From the NCBI GenBank assembly GCA_023511615.1, contig JAIMBL010000021.1, forward strand, positions 1 to 36,640: a DNA stretch of 36,640 nucleotides. The letters are read 5' to 3'. Within the stretch, counting starts at the first letter, position 1; every line of letters begins with the position of its first letter. The notes under the pieces were generated by a model. The model had not been told where the DNA came from and ran no database searches. It worked only from the letters and a program-made list of their open reading frames with translations. Source of the DNA: Leptolyngbyaceae cyanobacterium HOT.MB2.61 (lineage in GTDB: Bacteria > Cyanobacteriota > Cyanobacteriia > Leptolyngbyales > Leptolyngbyaceae). The position numbers and the translations under genes are program-made. Shown piece after piece: positions 8,573 through 16,047 of this stretch.

Positions 8573-9358
8573 ATGAAGACTAACCTCTGGGTCAGAGTGT
8601 TGGGGGCATCCATCGCTCTTCTGGGCTCTGCTGCACTCCTCCATGACTTCAAGCCTCCGTCCTACGCACAGGAACGTGCCGAAATTGGTCAATCTGCTAA
8701 CGAGCAAACGGTAGCGCAAGCGGCAGAGGGCGATCGCGATTATTCCCTCGTTGCGGCTTCCACCGCTGCAACGTCTGTGGCTTCTGCGAATGCCAATCTG
8801 CCCCCCTGCCCTACCCCAGACCAAAAAACGACTGGAGTATTGATTGAGGGCGATCGTCCAGGAGAAAACTCTGGACGCAAAGAAAAGATTGATGCCGTTG
8901 TCCGACAACACAATTTGCAAGGAAAATGGTGCCTCTCTGCCAAAACAGGTAACGCCACCTGGAATATCGATGGTGTGAGCGTAGATGAAGCGGTAAGAAC
9001 CTTCAACCTCTTCAAAGAAGCCGGGTTGATTTCCATTGCCCGTCCGACCAATTCTGCAACGGGTGGTCGAGTCACCTGGCAACCCGCTGAGGCTGGCGGC
9101 AGCCAAAATGTCTCTGCTCCCATGCTGGAAGCGCCTGCGGACATTAGTTTGAGTGAGGGAAACACAGCAAACCGAGCGACGGCAGGGACTGTGCCCTATC
9201 GTTCTTCGGAAAATGCTATCGGGAGTGGCTGTGGAGTCATGAGGGAATCCGGAGGGACACCAGCCTGCCCCTGCCAACCTAATGGCCCCTCTGCCCGCAA
9301 TCCAGCCATGATGAAAAGACCAGTGATGTCCCGCTACAGAGGCTCGGCTGCCATTTAA
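8573..9358 (+). CDS. Secreted protein of unknown function
   Basis: I do not recognise this 261-aa protein. Residues 1-33 are a signal peptide (MKTNLWVRVL, hydrophobic 9-24, cleavage near SYAQ). Residues 34-75 are Ala/Gln-rich. Residues about 80-175 look folded, with two Cys (PPCPTP and GKWCLSAK) and a segment DEAVRTFNLFKEAGLISIAR that reads as a helix-strand pair. The last 85 residues are low complexity with four Cys (one in SGCG, two in PACPC) and many Gly/Pro. It is preceded by 134 bp of spacer and followed by a strong hairpin-plus-T-tract terminator, so it is probably monocistronic. A role in the envelope is inferred only from the signal peptide. Confidence 0.78.
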   Translation: MKTNLWVRVLGASIALLGSAALLHDFKPPSYAQERAEIGQSANEQTVAQAAEGDRDYSLVAASTAATSVASANANLPPCPTPDQKTTGVLIEGDRPGENSGRKEKIDAVVRQHNLQGKWCLSAKTGNATWNIDGVSVDEAVRTFNLFKEAGLISIARPTNSATGGRVTWQPAEAGGSQNVSAPMLEAPADISLSEGNTANRATAGTVPYRSSENAIGSGCGVMRESGGTPACPCQPNGPSARNPAMMKRPVMSRYRGSAAI

Positions 9359-9429
9359 GTAGTTGATTTCAGTGGGCCGAGATTGTCAGGGGCAAAAAAT
9401 TCCTTGCTCCAATGAAATGCTGCCTGCAT

Positions 9430-9456
9430 CCTCGTCACAAGTGGCGAGGATTTTTT
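9430..9456 (+). terminator. Rho-independent terminator
   Basis: CCTCGTCAC and GTGGCGAGG form a 9-bp stem with a single T-G pair around an AA loop, followed at once by ATTTTTT. It lies 71 bp past the stop of the secreted protein gene and would end its transcript. Confidence 0.85.
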
Positions 9457-9478
9457 AGCCTTAAACAATTGACTCCTT

Positions 9479-9600
9479 GGCTCTCCTGAGAGTTGGGTGA
9501 TAAGCCTTGCTCATCACCAAAACAAATCAATATTTCAGGGATTTTGTTTGAGATGAAAGAGTAGCTTATGCTACTCTTTCACCAGCAAGCTGGGAGAGCC
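9479..9600 (+). repeat. Element A, complete copy (122 bp)
   Basis: The element is bounded by 8-bp inverted repeats GGCTCTCC (9479-9486) and GGAGAGCC (9593-9600). Inside it are a conserved AAAACAAA/TTTTGTTT pair and, near the right end, a perfect 11-bp hairpin (GAAAGAGTAGC at 9555-9565, loop TTAT, GCTACTCTTTC at 9570-9580). Related copies are at 12814-12937 (inverted), 14177-14413 (interrupted) and a fragment at 3441-3477. There is no coding capacity. It behaves like a small dispersed palindromic repeat or a MITE. Confidence 0.85.
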
Positions 9601-9674
9601 GCCTTGTTTTGAAATGTTGCATTCGCCCATTCATATGCGAAAGTGGGAAGGCATGTGAACGCCCAAGGTGACCT

Positions 9675-11207
9675 ATGCCCTCCTTTGAGAAGTCTTCAAA
9701 GCGTTCTGCTGCCTGGTTTAGAGCGGGAATTTGTGCCATCTGGCTGCTATCGCTGGCCCTCCGATTTTGGGGACTGGGGCGATTTAATACCCTGGTGTTT
9801 GATGAGGTCTACTACGTCAAGTTTGCCCATAACTACCTGACCCAGACGCCCTTTTTTGACGGACATCCACCTCTAAGCAAATATCTGATTGCGGTTGGCA
9901 TGTGGGTAGGTAAGCAACTTCCCTTTGGACACGATCCGGTGAATGGACTGGCTGGAGGAGCCTATTCCCCCTGGAGTTACCGCTGGTTGAACGCTCTAAC
10001 GGGATCGTTGATGCCCTTAGTTATTGCTGGAATGGCCTACCAACTGACGCGCCGCTACAGTTATGCCCTGATTGCCGCTCTTTTTGTGGCATTGGATGGG
10101 ATGTTGTTGGTGGAGTCGCGCTACGCCCTTAACAACATTTACCTGATTATTTTTGGACTACTGGGATTGTGGTGTCTTCTGCTGGCACTCAACAGTCGGC
10201 GATCGCTCCAGCGAGAACTATGGCTGCTTCTCTCCGGCCTCTCCTTTGGAGCATCCGCCGCCATCAAATGGAACGGACTCTGGTTTCTTCTGGGTGCCTA
10301 TGGATTGTGGGCCAGTGCCTGGGCTGTACGGGGTGTCAGGATTCTACAGGCGAAACGGATGGAAGAGCTAGGCACCTCTGCCCCGGTTGACACCAGACGG
10401 GATGACGGAAAAAAAAGCCCTCTATCGCAACTGACCAGCCTCAAACCAGGACAAATAATCTTTTACCTAGCCGTGGTTCCAGCGTTGTTCTATCGCGTTA
10501 CCTGGATTCCCCACCTGCGGCTTAACCCGGACAGCAGCTTCTGGGAACTGCAAAAACAAATCTTGACCTACCACCAGCGGGTGGGTGATGGTCCCAGGGT
10601 TCACCCTTACTGTTCAGACTGGTACACCTGGTTGCTGATGATCCGTCCGGTGGCCTACTTTTACCAGGTTACTCAACCGGGTGAACCATTACCCAATGGC
10701 ACCTCAACTCTGGCAGCAACCCCAGGTACGGTCATTTACGATGTTCATGCGATCGGGAACCCATTTTTGTGGTGGTTTTCAACGGTTGCCATCATCTTCG
10801 TGACGGGAGTCCTCGTTTTACATGCCATTTCCTGGATGACCCAAAAGTCGCCTCAAGTAGCGTCTACCCTTTCTTCCCAGAACTCTTCTCTGGCGTTGGG
10901 GCTAGCAGAGTTGTGGCTGGGAGGTTTCCTGGTAGTCAACTACGCAGCCAATCTGGTTCCCTGGGTTCCTGTGACTCGCTGTATTTTTCTGTATCATTAT
11001 ATGGGAGCAGGAATCTTTGCAACGATGGCGATCGCCTGGCTTGTAGACCGCTGGCTCTGTAGCACCCAGCCCCGCCTGCGCACAATGGGGATCGGCACTA
11101 TTCTCCTGATCGCGCTGGCGTTTATTTTCTGGATGCCCATTTATCTGGGATTGCCGCTGTCTCCCATTGAGTTTCAATTACGAATGTGGCTTCCTTCCTG
11201 GCTGTAG
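9675..11207 (+). CDS. PMT-type (GT39) mannosyltransferase-like membrane protein
   Basis: This 510-aa protein is a bacterial protein O-mannosyltransferase/phospholipid carrier-dependent glycosyltransferase. The first loop carries FDEVYYVKFA with the acidic catalytic pair of PMT enzymes, followed by FFDGHPPLSKYLIA (about residues 56-69), the second PMT signature. The C-terminal half shows the PMT_4TMC arrangement, including a WVPVTRCIFLYHYMGAG segment, which is typical of actinobacterial and cyanobacterial Pmt-like proteins rather than of the ArnT-like enzyme at 5962. About ten helices are visible. It would transfer a sugar from a polyprenyl-phosphate donor on the outer face of the plasma membrane; the acceptor is unknown. 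It converges on the DUF2996 gene with only 3 bp between stop codons. Confidence 0.92.
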   Translation: MPSFEKSSKRSAAWFRAGICAIWLLSLALRFWGLGRFNTLVFDEVYYVKFAHNYLTQTPFFDGHPPLSKYLIAVGMWVGKQLPFGHDPVNGLAGGAYSPWSYRWLNALTGSLMPLVIAGMAYQLTRRYSYALIAALFVALDGMLLVESRYALNNIYLIIFGLLGLWCLLLALNSRRSLQRELWLLLSGLSFGASAAIKWNGLWFLLGAYGLWASAWAVRGVRILQAKRMEELGTSAPVDTRRDDGKKSPLSQLTSLKPGQIIFYLAVVPALFYRVTWIPHLRLNPDSSFWELQKQILTYHQRVGDGPRVHPYCSDWYTWLLMIRPVAYFYQVTQPGEPLPNGTSTLAATPGTVIYDVHAIGNPFLWWFSTVAIIFVTGVLVLHAISWMTQKSPQVASTLSSQNSSLALGLAELWLGGFLVVNYAANLVPWVPVTRCIFLYHYMGAGIFATMAIAWLVDRWLCSTQPRLRTMGIGTILLIALAFIFWMPIYLGLPLSPIEFQLRMWLPSWL

Positions 11208-11210
11208 AAC

Positions 11211-11792
11211 CTAATTCCTCACCAACCACTTCTGGGCAATCAGGCGTTGAACCACACCAAACACCAGCAATGGCAAGGTGATCTTGCGTTCGTCACTCAA
11301 GAACGGCTCCAGGGTGCTGGCTTTACCGACACTCTCGGAGTAGGAAAATGCCTTCGGTGCCTGGATGTCTTCTTTTAGAAAATAGAGATTGAACTGGCGT
11401 GGTTGGTTTCGGCCACTACTCCAGCGACCAATTACCTGCCAACAGTCTGGCTCATTGGCAAAGCCCGTAACCGCAATCTTTTGCTTTTCAAAAGAAAGCT
11501 CAACAAACTCAATTCCCTGTTTAGCCAGCCCTTCTTTTAATACAGGTAGGAAATCCTGTTGGATAAAATCGGCAAAGGGCTTGTCTTCAACGGCAGGTGC
11601 CTTTTCCCTTTTCGCTGCTTTGGCTGAGGGTTGGCCACCCTCAGTTCCTTCTCCACCCTCAACTGCTTTAGGTGGTCTGGGTTTCTTTGCTGGTTTCTCC
11701 CCTCCTTCAGCAGAACCCGCCTCTGGTGCCTGTTCTTCAGCAGGACGGGGGGCTGCTTCTCCAGTTCCGTTGGGAGTCGTTTCTTCTGCCAT
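11211..11792 (-). CDS. DUF2996 family protein
   Basis: This 193-aa cyanobacterial protein has a disordered N-terminal half (residues 1-70, rich in Pro, Ala, Glu and Lys, including EEQAPEAG and AKKPRPPKA). A compact DUF2996 domain follows at about 72-193, with FIQQDFLPVLKEGLAKQG, a CWQVIGRWSSGRNQPRQFNLYF core and the closing VFGVVQRLIAQKWLVRN. The family is conserved in cyanobacteria and in plastid-related proteins, with no settled function. It is divergent from the alpha/beta hydrolase gene across 132 bp and convergent with the PMT-like gene. The family assignment is from memory of the conserved C-terminal pattern. Confidence 0.85.
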   Translation of the reverse strand: MAEETTPNGTGEAAPRPAEEQAPEAGSAEGGEKPAKKPRPPKAVEGGEGTEGGQPSAKAAKREKAPAVEDKPFADFIQQDFLPVLKEGLAKQGIEFVELSFEKQKIAVTGFANEPDCWQVIGRWSSGRNQPRQFNLYFLKEDIQAPKAFSYSESVGKASTLEPFLSDERKITLPLLVFGVVQRLIAQKWLVRN

Positions 11793-11924
11793 GCCTCAAA
11801 TCAATCCTTATCATCGTGGGGTATCGCTGGGAAACTAGTCCCTCTGAGTCATCTTAATAGAAGGATGCTTCAGGAACCAGAGGCAACCGAATAATCGCTA
11901 GCATAGGATTTTGTTTATTCATCT

Positions 11925-12812
11925 ATGCTTGATTCATCTGCCCATCAATCTGTTTCATCAGCCTTTCCCCTGAATGTATTGGTTAAGGGTGAGGGATTTC
12001 CCATCCTGTGCTTACATGGCCATCCTGGATCGGGGCGCAGCCTGTCCGTTTTTACGGACTCCCTTTCGCTGCGGTTCAAAACTCTGGCACCAGATTTACG
12101 CGGGTATGGCCGCAGTCAAACGGTTCAGAATTTTGAAATGTCAGACCATTTGATCGATCTGGAGGCGTTACTTGATCGCTATCAAATTGACCGGTGTTTG
12201 ATTCTGGGCTGGTCTTTGGGAGGCATCCTGGCGCTGGAATTGGCGTTGAGGCGGTTGGAACGGGTGAGTGGGCTCATCCTGGTGGCGACGGCAGCCCGCC
12301 CCCGGGGAAATCATCCTCCCGTAACCTGGCAGGACAATCTTTACACAGGGTTGGCTTCTATACTCAATCGCCTGAAGCCTGGCTGGCAGTGGAATATTGA
12401 TACCTTTGGGCAGCGATCGCTCTATCGCTACCTGATCCAACAACACACCCCAGAAACCTATCTATATCTGGCCAGGGAAGCGATGGATGCCTATCTGCAA
12501 ACCTCCCAGCAGGCAACCCAGGCTCTTCATGCAGCGTTAAATCAGAGGTACAATCGTCTGGCAGATCTTTCCCAGATCCAATGCCCATGTTTAGTGCTGG
12601 CAGGTGGAGGCGATCGCCACATCACCCCCGCCTCCAGTCAGGAAACTGCAGAGCATCTACCCAACGCGGAATGGCGATGTTACCCCAACACTGCCCATCT
12701 GTTTCCCTGGGAGATTCCTGACCAGGTTTTAAGAGACATCCACGATTGGATCGATCGACATCCACAAATTGTTTCGTTTAGAAGCCAGAAACTTACCCGG
12801 AAATCGTTCTAA
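11925..12812 (+). CDS. Alpha/beta hydrolase
   Basis: This 295-aa cytoplasmic alpha/beta-fold hydrolase shows the oxyanion motif LCLHGHPGSG (about residues 29-38), the APDLRGYGRS strand-turn (about 55-64), and the nucleophile elbow GWSLGG with Ser97. The acid (GGGDRHITP, about Asp229) and the His (NTAHLFPWE, about His254) complete a catalytic triad. The CAP region between about 130 and 200 is helical. Family members include esterases, haloperoxidases and cofactor-pathway hydrolases, and the substrate cannot be assigned. The ATG at 11925 lacks a strong ribosome-binding site. The stop codon is 1 bp upstream of an inverted element A copy. Confidence 0.92.
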   Translation: MLDSSAHQSVSSAFPLNVLVKGEGFPILCLHGHPGSGRSLSVFTDSLSLRFKTLAPDLRGYGRSQTVQNFEMSDHLIDLEALLDRYQIDRCLILGWSLGGILALELALRRLERVSGLILVATAARPRGNHPPVTWQDNLYTGLASILNRLKPGWQWNIDTFGQRSLYRYLIQQHTPETYLYLAREAMDAYLQTSQQATQALHAALNQRYNRLADLSQIQCPCLVLAGGGDRHITPASSQETAEHLPNAEWRCYPNTAHLFPWEIPDQVLRDIHDWIDRHPQIVSFRSQKLTRKSF

Positions 12813-12813
12813 G

Positions 12814-12937
12814 GGTTCTCCTGGGTTGCCGGTGAAAGAATAGCGTAAGCCACTCTTTCATCTAAAATAAAAACTCTGGAATATTGATTTTGTTTTGGTG
12901 GATGAGCGACGCTGATCACCCAACTCTCAGGAGAGCC
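12814..12937 (-). repeat. Element A, inverted copy (124 bp)
   Basis: Read on the minus strand this begins GGCTCTCCTGAGAGTTGGGTGAT and matches 9479-9600 along its whole length, ending in GGAGAACC. The internal hairpin is retained: on the element's own top strand the two changed positions become G-U wobble pairs, whereas on the opposite strand they are A-C mismatches. It starts 1 bp after the stop codon of the hydrolase gene. Confidence 0.85.
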
Positions 12938-13350
12938 GAGGGGGAAAAGATTGTCAGTCAGTCAGGTTGCTCACTTCATCTCTAACGATTTAGAAATTTA
13001 AGAGAAACCTCACCTTTCTGCTTTTCAGAAAGGGAAACCTTAGATAGAGGTAGAACCACTATGAGGCACTATGAGGCTAGCTTTTTACAGAGGCTAATTT
13101 TTTACAATTGAATTCGTTGAAGACTTCTTATCCACGCTGTTAAATTGCCCATCTCTGGATCATTCCCGGAGACCTGTCAGCAGCCCTAAAGCCTTTATGA
13201 AAAGGAATCTCGTGAAAGGGCTTTCCCAGTGGCAAATCTTTTTCACAATCTGGTTGAGATGCTCTATCAGACTGAAATAATCAGAAGTGCAAAGTTTTCT
13301 TTTATTGAGGAATCACCTTGTCAAAAAACTGTAAGATAACCAGATTATTA
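12938..13350. other. Gene-free spacer
   Basis: No ORF or RNA gene was recognised. Visible items are a short hairpin (CCTTTCTG at 13013-13020 pairing with CAGAAAGG at 13026-13033) without a T-tract, and a perfect 10-bp tandem duplication CACTATGAGG at 13057-13076. Downstream lies the regulatory site of the small gene at 13419. Confidence 0.55.
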
Positions 13351-13371
13351 GTGATCTAAATCACCTATACT
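13351..13371 (+). promoter_or_regulatory. CRP/FNR-family-like operator overlapping a promoter
   Basis: GTGATCTAAATCAC (13351-13364) is a near-perfect palindrome, five bases per arm, very close to the cyanobacterial cAMP-receptor (SyCRP1-type) core TGTGATCTAGATCACA. A -10-like TATACT follows at 13366-13371, 48 bp ahead of the ATG at 13419, and a further half-site AGATCACT lies at 13380-13387. If TATACT is the -10 box, the operator sits between -35 and -10, which would favour repression. Binding is inference from the motif. Confidence 0.55.
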
Positions 13372-13418
13372 CCTGGCTTTAGATCACTCCTTTCACCAGG
13401 TGTTCAGCAGAGAATTTA

Positions 13419-13637
13419 ATGCAGAGTTCTTGCCATATTCAGATGAAAAACTCAGCGATCATCCGGCAACTTGTAGAAAAAGCTCTTCACATCAAGAAGC
13501 TGACTCCCGACATTGAAAATGCCATCAATTATGAGCTGACTCGTTTGGGGCACATCTCTGATGTCGATTATGAGGCATTGGAACTGTTGATGGATGAGAT
13601 GGATGCGGGGCGCATTCAGCTAGTTCCCAGTCCATAG
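13419..13637 (+). CDS. Small conserved hypothetical protein
   Basis: This 72-aa protein is acidic and predicted to be all-helical (MKNSAIIRQLVEKALHIKKL, DIENAINYELTRLG, ALELLMDEMDAG). It has no Cys pairs, signal peptide or membrane segment. An in-frame ATG at 13443 (MKNSAII) gives 64 aa and is an alternative start. Its form resembles short helical proteins found widely in cyanobacteria, but no function is known to me. It is preceded by a CRP-like palindrome and a -10 box, so it is the likely target of that regulation. It converges on the minus-strand gene ending at 13642, leaving 4 bp between stops. Confidence 0.72.
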   Translation: MQSSCHIQMKNSAIIRQLVEKALHIKKLTPDIENAINYELTRLGHISDVDYEALELLMDEMDAGRIQLVPSP

Positions 13638-13641
13638 AGCA

Positions 13642-14091
13642 TTAGATTTTCCTAGCCCCCAAGCGGTTGCCGCTGCCGGGTCCAAAAACTTCTGGATAAG
13701 CTTGCCATACTTTTTGAATAAACTGTCTGAGCTGTTGATGCCCATTTTGATTGGATGGGTGAATGCTTGACTCCCACTCTGGACTGTAAAGAAAAGTGAG
13801 CAGTGGAATCACTTCAGTGTCTAGAGCTGTTCGAAAGAGAACTAACGGGTAAAGCAAATCAGCTCCGGAGCGGAGGTCATAGCAGCGCGGTAGATCCGTA
13901 TCATCTACCTGCCCTGAACCTGGTGAAACCCCAACTGCTAAGACCAGTGGACGAACCCAACAGATTTGACGGGATTCTACGATCTGTATCACTTCAGCAT
14001 ATAGACAACTGCTTTCATGCTCCAGGCAAACAATCTGGCAAGGCTGAAACGATCGCCCCTCCAGGAATTCTTGCTTTGACGAAAAGCCCAT
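13642..14091 (-). CDS. Conserved cyanobacterial hypothetical protein
   Basis: This 149-aa soluble protein begins MGFSSKQEFLEGRSFQPCQ if the ATG at 14091 is used; a GTG at 14112 would add seven residues. The N-terminal half reads as a beta-rich domain (QIVCLEHESSCLYAEVIQIVE, QICWVRPLVLAV, YDLRSGADLLYP) and the C-terminal half is helical (QQLRQFIQKVWQAYPEVFG). The text pattern recalls a conserved single-copy protein of cyanobacteria without assigned function. It has no signal peptide, membrane helix or catalytic motif. It converges with the small gene at 13419. Confidence 0.75.
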   Translation of the reverse strand: MGFSSKQEFLEGRSFQPCQIVCLEHESSCLYAEVIQIVESRQICWVRPLVLAVGVSPGSGQVDDTDLPRCYDLRSGADLLYPLVLFRTALDTEVIPLLTFLYSPEWESSIHPSNQNGHQQLRQFIQKVWQAYPEVFGPGSGNRLGARKI

Positions 14092-14176
14092 AGAGAATAG
14101 GTCACCTGCCACATCTATTTCCCAATTCTAAGCAGCAGTTTTTTCTTCCCCTACCGTTACAATGCTGAATTTAATC

Positions 14177-14413
14177 GGCTTCTCTGGGGGTTGGCGATAA
14201 GCGAAGCCTGTCACTAAAACAAAATTAATAAGTAGCTGGGTGCAATTAAATTAAAGATAGTTTTGGGGGTGGAGGGAGTGAAACCCCCTGCTTGGGGGCA
14301 ACGCCCCCACTCCCCTTGCTTCCAATTAATGATGTCTACCTACTTATTCCAGGGGTTTTGTTTGAGATGAAAGAGTAGCGTAAGCTAATCTTCCACCGAC
14401 AAGTTGGGGAATT
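14177..14413 (+). repeat. Element A copy interrupted by a MITE-like insertion
   Basis: The left half (GGCTTCTCTGGGGGTTGGCGATAAGC... to AAAACAAAATTAA, ending about 14230) and right half (TTCCAGGGGTTTTGTTTGAGATGAAAG... from 14347) together reconstruct element A as at 9479-9600. The halves are separated by 14231-14344. The right terminal repeat is degraded and its boundary is approximate. Confidence 0.8.
14229..14346 (+). mobile_element. MITE-like element (114 bp plus TA duplication)
   Basis: The ends are TAAGTAGCTGGGTGCAATTA and, inverted, TAAGTAGGTAGACATCATTA, giving a perfect 7-bp terminal inverted repeat and a weaker extension. TA at 14229-14230 and 14345-14346 flanks the element, and removing it with one TA restores the element A sequence ATTAATATTCC. 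The centre is GC-rich and self-complementary (GGGAGTG...CACTCCC enclosing CCCCC, GGGGG and CCCCC runs). A second copy is cut by the window end at 36552 and a solo left end is at 21858. TA target use suggests mobilisation by an IS630/Tc1-mariner-type transposase, not present here. Confidence 0.82.
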
Positions 14414-14466
14414 GTGTGATCCCTTTGGTTACGGCAGCAGGGTGATAGAGGTGAGAACGCGTTAAC

Positions 14467-14555
14467 TTAGAATATATCCATTTAGAATACATCCATGGCT
14501 GAAGGTGCTGGGATGGCAACGCTTGATACTCAGTCCTGGGCACTCAGTCCTGCGC
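14467..14555. repeat. Two short tandem duplications
   Basis: TTAGAATATATCCAT (14467-14481) is repeated at 14482-14496 with one change. ACTCAGTCCTGGGC (14528-14541) is repeated at 14542-14555 with one change. Both lie upstream of clpS. Confidence 0.85.
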
Positions 14556-14634
14556 GCTTTGCTAAATCTCAAAACTCTTAGGAGAGTCAATTTGATTAGG
14601 GAGAGGGGGAGGTGTTGGAATAGGGATTGAATGG

Positions 14635-14640
14635 TATAAA
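14635..14640 (+). promoter_or_regulatory. Possible clpS -10 box
   Basis: TATAAA lies 41 bp upstream of the clpS GTG. No good -35 hexamer sits at the right distance, so this is a weak call based on position and sequence. Confidence 0.3.
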
Positions 14641-14680
14641 AGAGATTAAGCAATGTAAAGGATAGGGAGAGGATAGAGCC

Positions 14681-14962
14681 GTGTCTGTCGAAACCCTTGA
14701 ACAACGTTCAACGGTCCGTAAGCTGGCCCCCCGTTATCGGGTTCTGCTGCATAACGACGACTACAACTCCATGGAGTATGTGGTACAGGTTTTGCTGAAA
14801 ACTGTACCCAGCCTGACCCAACCTCAAGCTGTTGATATCATGATGGAAGCTCATACCAATGGGGTGGCATTGGTGATTACCTGTGCTCAGGAGCACGCCG
14901 AGTTTTACTGCGAAACGTTGAAGAATCACGGCTTGAGTAGCACAATTGAACCGGATGAATAG
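14681..14962 (+). CDS. clpS: ATP-dependent Clp protease adaptor ClpS
   Basis: This 93-aa protein is the N-degron adaptor that delivers substrates with destabilising N-terminal residues to ClpC/ClpAP in the cytoplasm. The family signature is clear: RYRVLLHNDDYNSMEYVVQVL (about residues 19-39, with the NDD substrate-pocket motif), then QAVDIMMEAHTNGVALV and CAQEHAEFYCETLKNHGL, the helices that contact the Clp N-domain and form the rest of the pocket. The start is a GTG at 14681 with GGGAGAGGA just upstream. It is followed after 18 bp by a CPBP membrane protease, so the two may be co-transcribed. Cyanobacteria often have two ClpS proteins; which paralogue this is cannot be decided. Confidence 0.96.
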   Translation: MSVETLEQRSTVRKLAPRYRVLLHNDDYNSMEYVVQVLLKTVPSLTQPQAVDIMMEAHTNGVALVITCAQEHAEFYCETLKNHGLSSTIEPDE

Positions 14963-14980
14963 CTATGCAAGCAGGCTGAA

Positions 14981-15862
14981 GTGACAAAGCAGAGTTTATC
15001 CAGGCTGTCACAGTGCCCGGTTTTTCTCAGGCTTGGAGTTTTTATCTTCACACTGTTGGTGATTTGGGTTCCCGTGGCGGGACCCATTTATTTTGTTATT
15101 GCCAGTTTAGGGGGAACTCCAGACAGCATTCGCAATACAGCCAGTATTTTGACGCTGTTGCTCCTCTATACCGAATTTATTTGGCTGGTGCGGTTTTGGG
15201 GACGGCGGGTTTACGGGCAGCCTGACCTGTTATGGCGCTATGGTCTGGAATTTACCCGTCGTAGTGGTTTAGAGCTACTGACTGGCCTGGCAATTGGAGT
15301 TTTTAGTCTGTTTGCCCTCTTTGGTACCCAGGGCATTTGGGGCTGGGTTGTCTGGAAGGTGCCTTCTGCTTCTTTTCTGAGAATTCTTCTGGAAGGGGGA
15401 CTGGTTTCGCTGGGCCTCGGTTTTGCTGAGGAATTGCTTTTTCGAGGGTGGCTGCTGGATGAGCTGCAACGAGACTATCGACCGGGAATGGCTCTCTGGA
15501 TGAGTGCAGGAATTTATGCGGCTTTGCACTTTATCAAACCCCTGGAAGAACTGCTCCGCACAATCATTACATTTCCGGCGCTGCTGCTGTTAGGGGCAAC
15601 CCTGGTTTGGGCGAAGCGATCGCGCAGTAGCTGGGAAGATGGATTTTGGCGGGGACGTTTAGGTTTACCAATTGGGTTACATGCCGGGCTGGTCTGGGGC
15701 TATTACATTGTGAATGTGGGGCAGTTAATTGAGTACTCCAATCAGGCACCCGCGTGGATTACTGGGATTGATCGTAATCCCCTGGCCGGTATTATGGGTT
15801 TACTGTTTCTGACCCTTCTGTTCCTGGCTATGAAGCGACAGGCAGTGAAGATTAGTTGTTAG
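14981..15862 (+). CDS. CPBP family intramembrane metalloprotease
   Basis: This 293-aa membrane protein belongs to the CPBP/ABI (Rce1-like) glutamic protease family. The first signature, EELLFRGWLLDEL (EExxxR), is preceded by LGLGFAEE. The second, a conserved Phe/His-containing helix, is visible as AGIYAALHFIKP. A third His is in GLPIGLHAGLVWGYY. About seven to eight hydrophobic helices are seen. Members process prenylated or small peptides or act as immunity-type proteins; cyanobacterial versions are mostly unassigned. The start is GTG at 14981, 18 bp after clpS. The stop codon lies inside the first unit of a heptanucleotide repeat. Confidence 0.92.
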   Translation: MTKQSLSRLSQCPVFLRLGVFIFTLLVIWVPVAGPIYFVIASLGGTPDSIRNTASILTLLLLYTEFIWLVRFWGRRVYGQPDLLWRYGLEFTRRSGLELLTGLAIGVFSLFALFGTQGIWGWVVWKVPSASFLRILLEGGLVSLGLGFAEELLFRGWLLDELQRDYRPGMALWMSAGIYAALHFIKPLEELLRTIITFPALLLLGATLVWAKRSRSSWEDGFWRGRLGLPIGLHAGLVWGYYIVNVGQLIEYSNQAPAWITGIDRNPLAGIMGLLFLTLLFLAMKRQAVKISC

Positions 15863-15883
15863 TTGTTGGTTGTTGGTTGTTGG
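15856..15883. repeat. Heptanucleotide tandem repeat
   Basis: TTGTTAG followed by three TTGTTGG units (15856-15883). The stop codon of the CPBP gene is in the first unit. Heptamer arrays of this sort (STRR) are common in filamentous cyanobacteria. Confidence 0.85.
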
Positions 15884-16047
15884 TTGAGAGAGGAGAGAGT
15901 TGAAAACTCAAAACATCTACTCCTCTACCCGTCTACTCCCTCCCTTACTCCCTCCCCCATCTCTTTTCCTCTCATTCACCCTTCCACTGCATCACTCATC
16001 CACTACTCCTTTCGCCTGAAACTTAAAACTCAAAACTCTCCTTCCCA

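Larger units (their letters stand above)
9359..9674. other. Gene-free spacer
   Basis: This 316-bp spacer holds the terminator of the secreted protein gene (9430-9456) and a complete element A copy (9479-9600). The last 70 bp before the GT39-like ATG show no clear promoter or ribosome-binding site. Confidence 0.6.
14113..14680. other. Repeat-rich gene-free spacer
   Basis: This 568-bp region separates the minus-strand hypothetical from clpS. It contains an element A copy interrupted by a MITE-like insertion (14177-14413), two short tandem duplications (14467-14496 and 14528-14555) and a likely clpS promoter. No ORF or RNA gene was recognised. Confidence 0.65.

Noticed and set aside
8441-9277. 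A 278-codon minus-strand open frame opposite the secreted protein
   Set aside because: The plus-strand frame has a proper signal peptide and downstream terminator; the antisense frame has neither a start site nor a recognisable domain.
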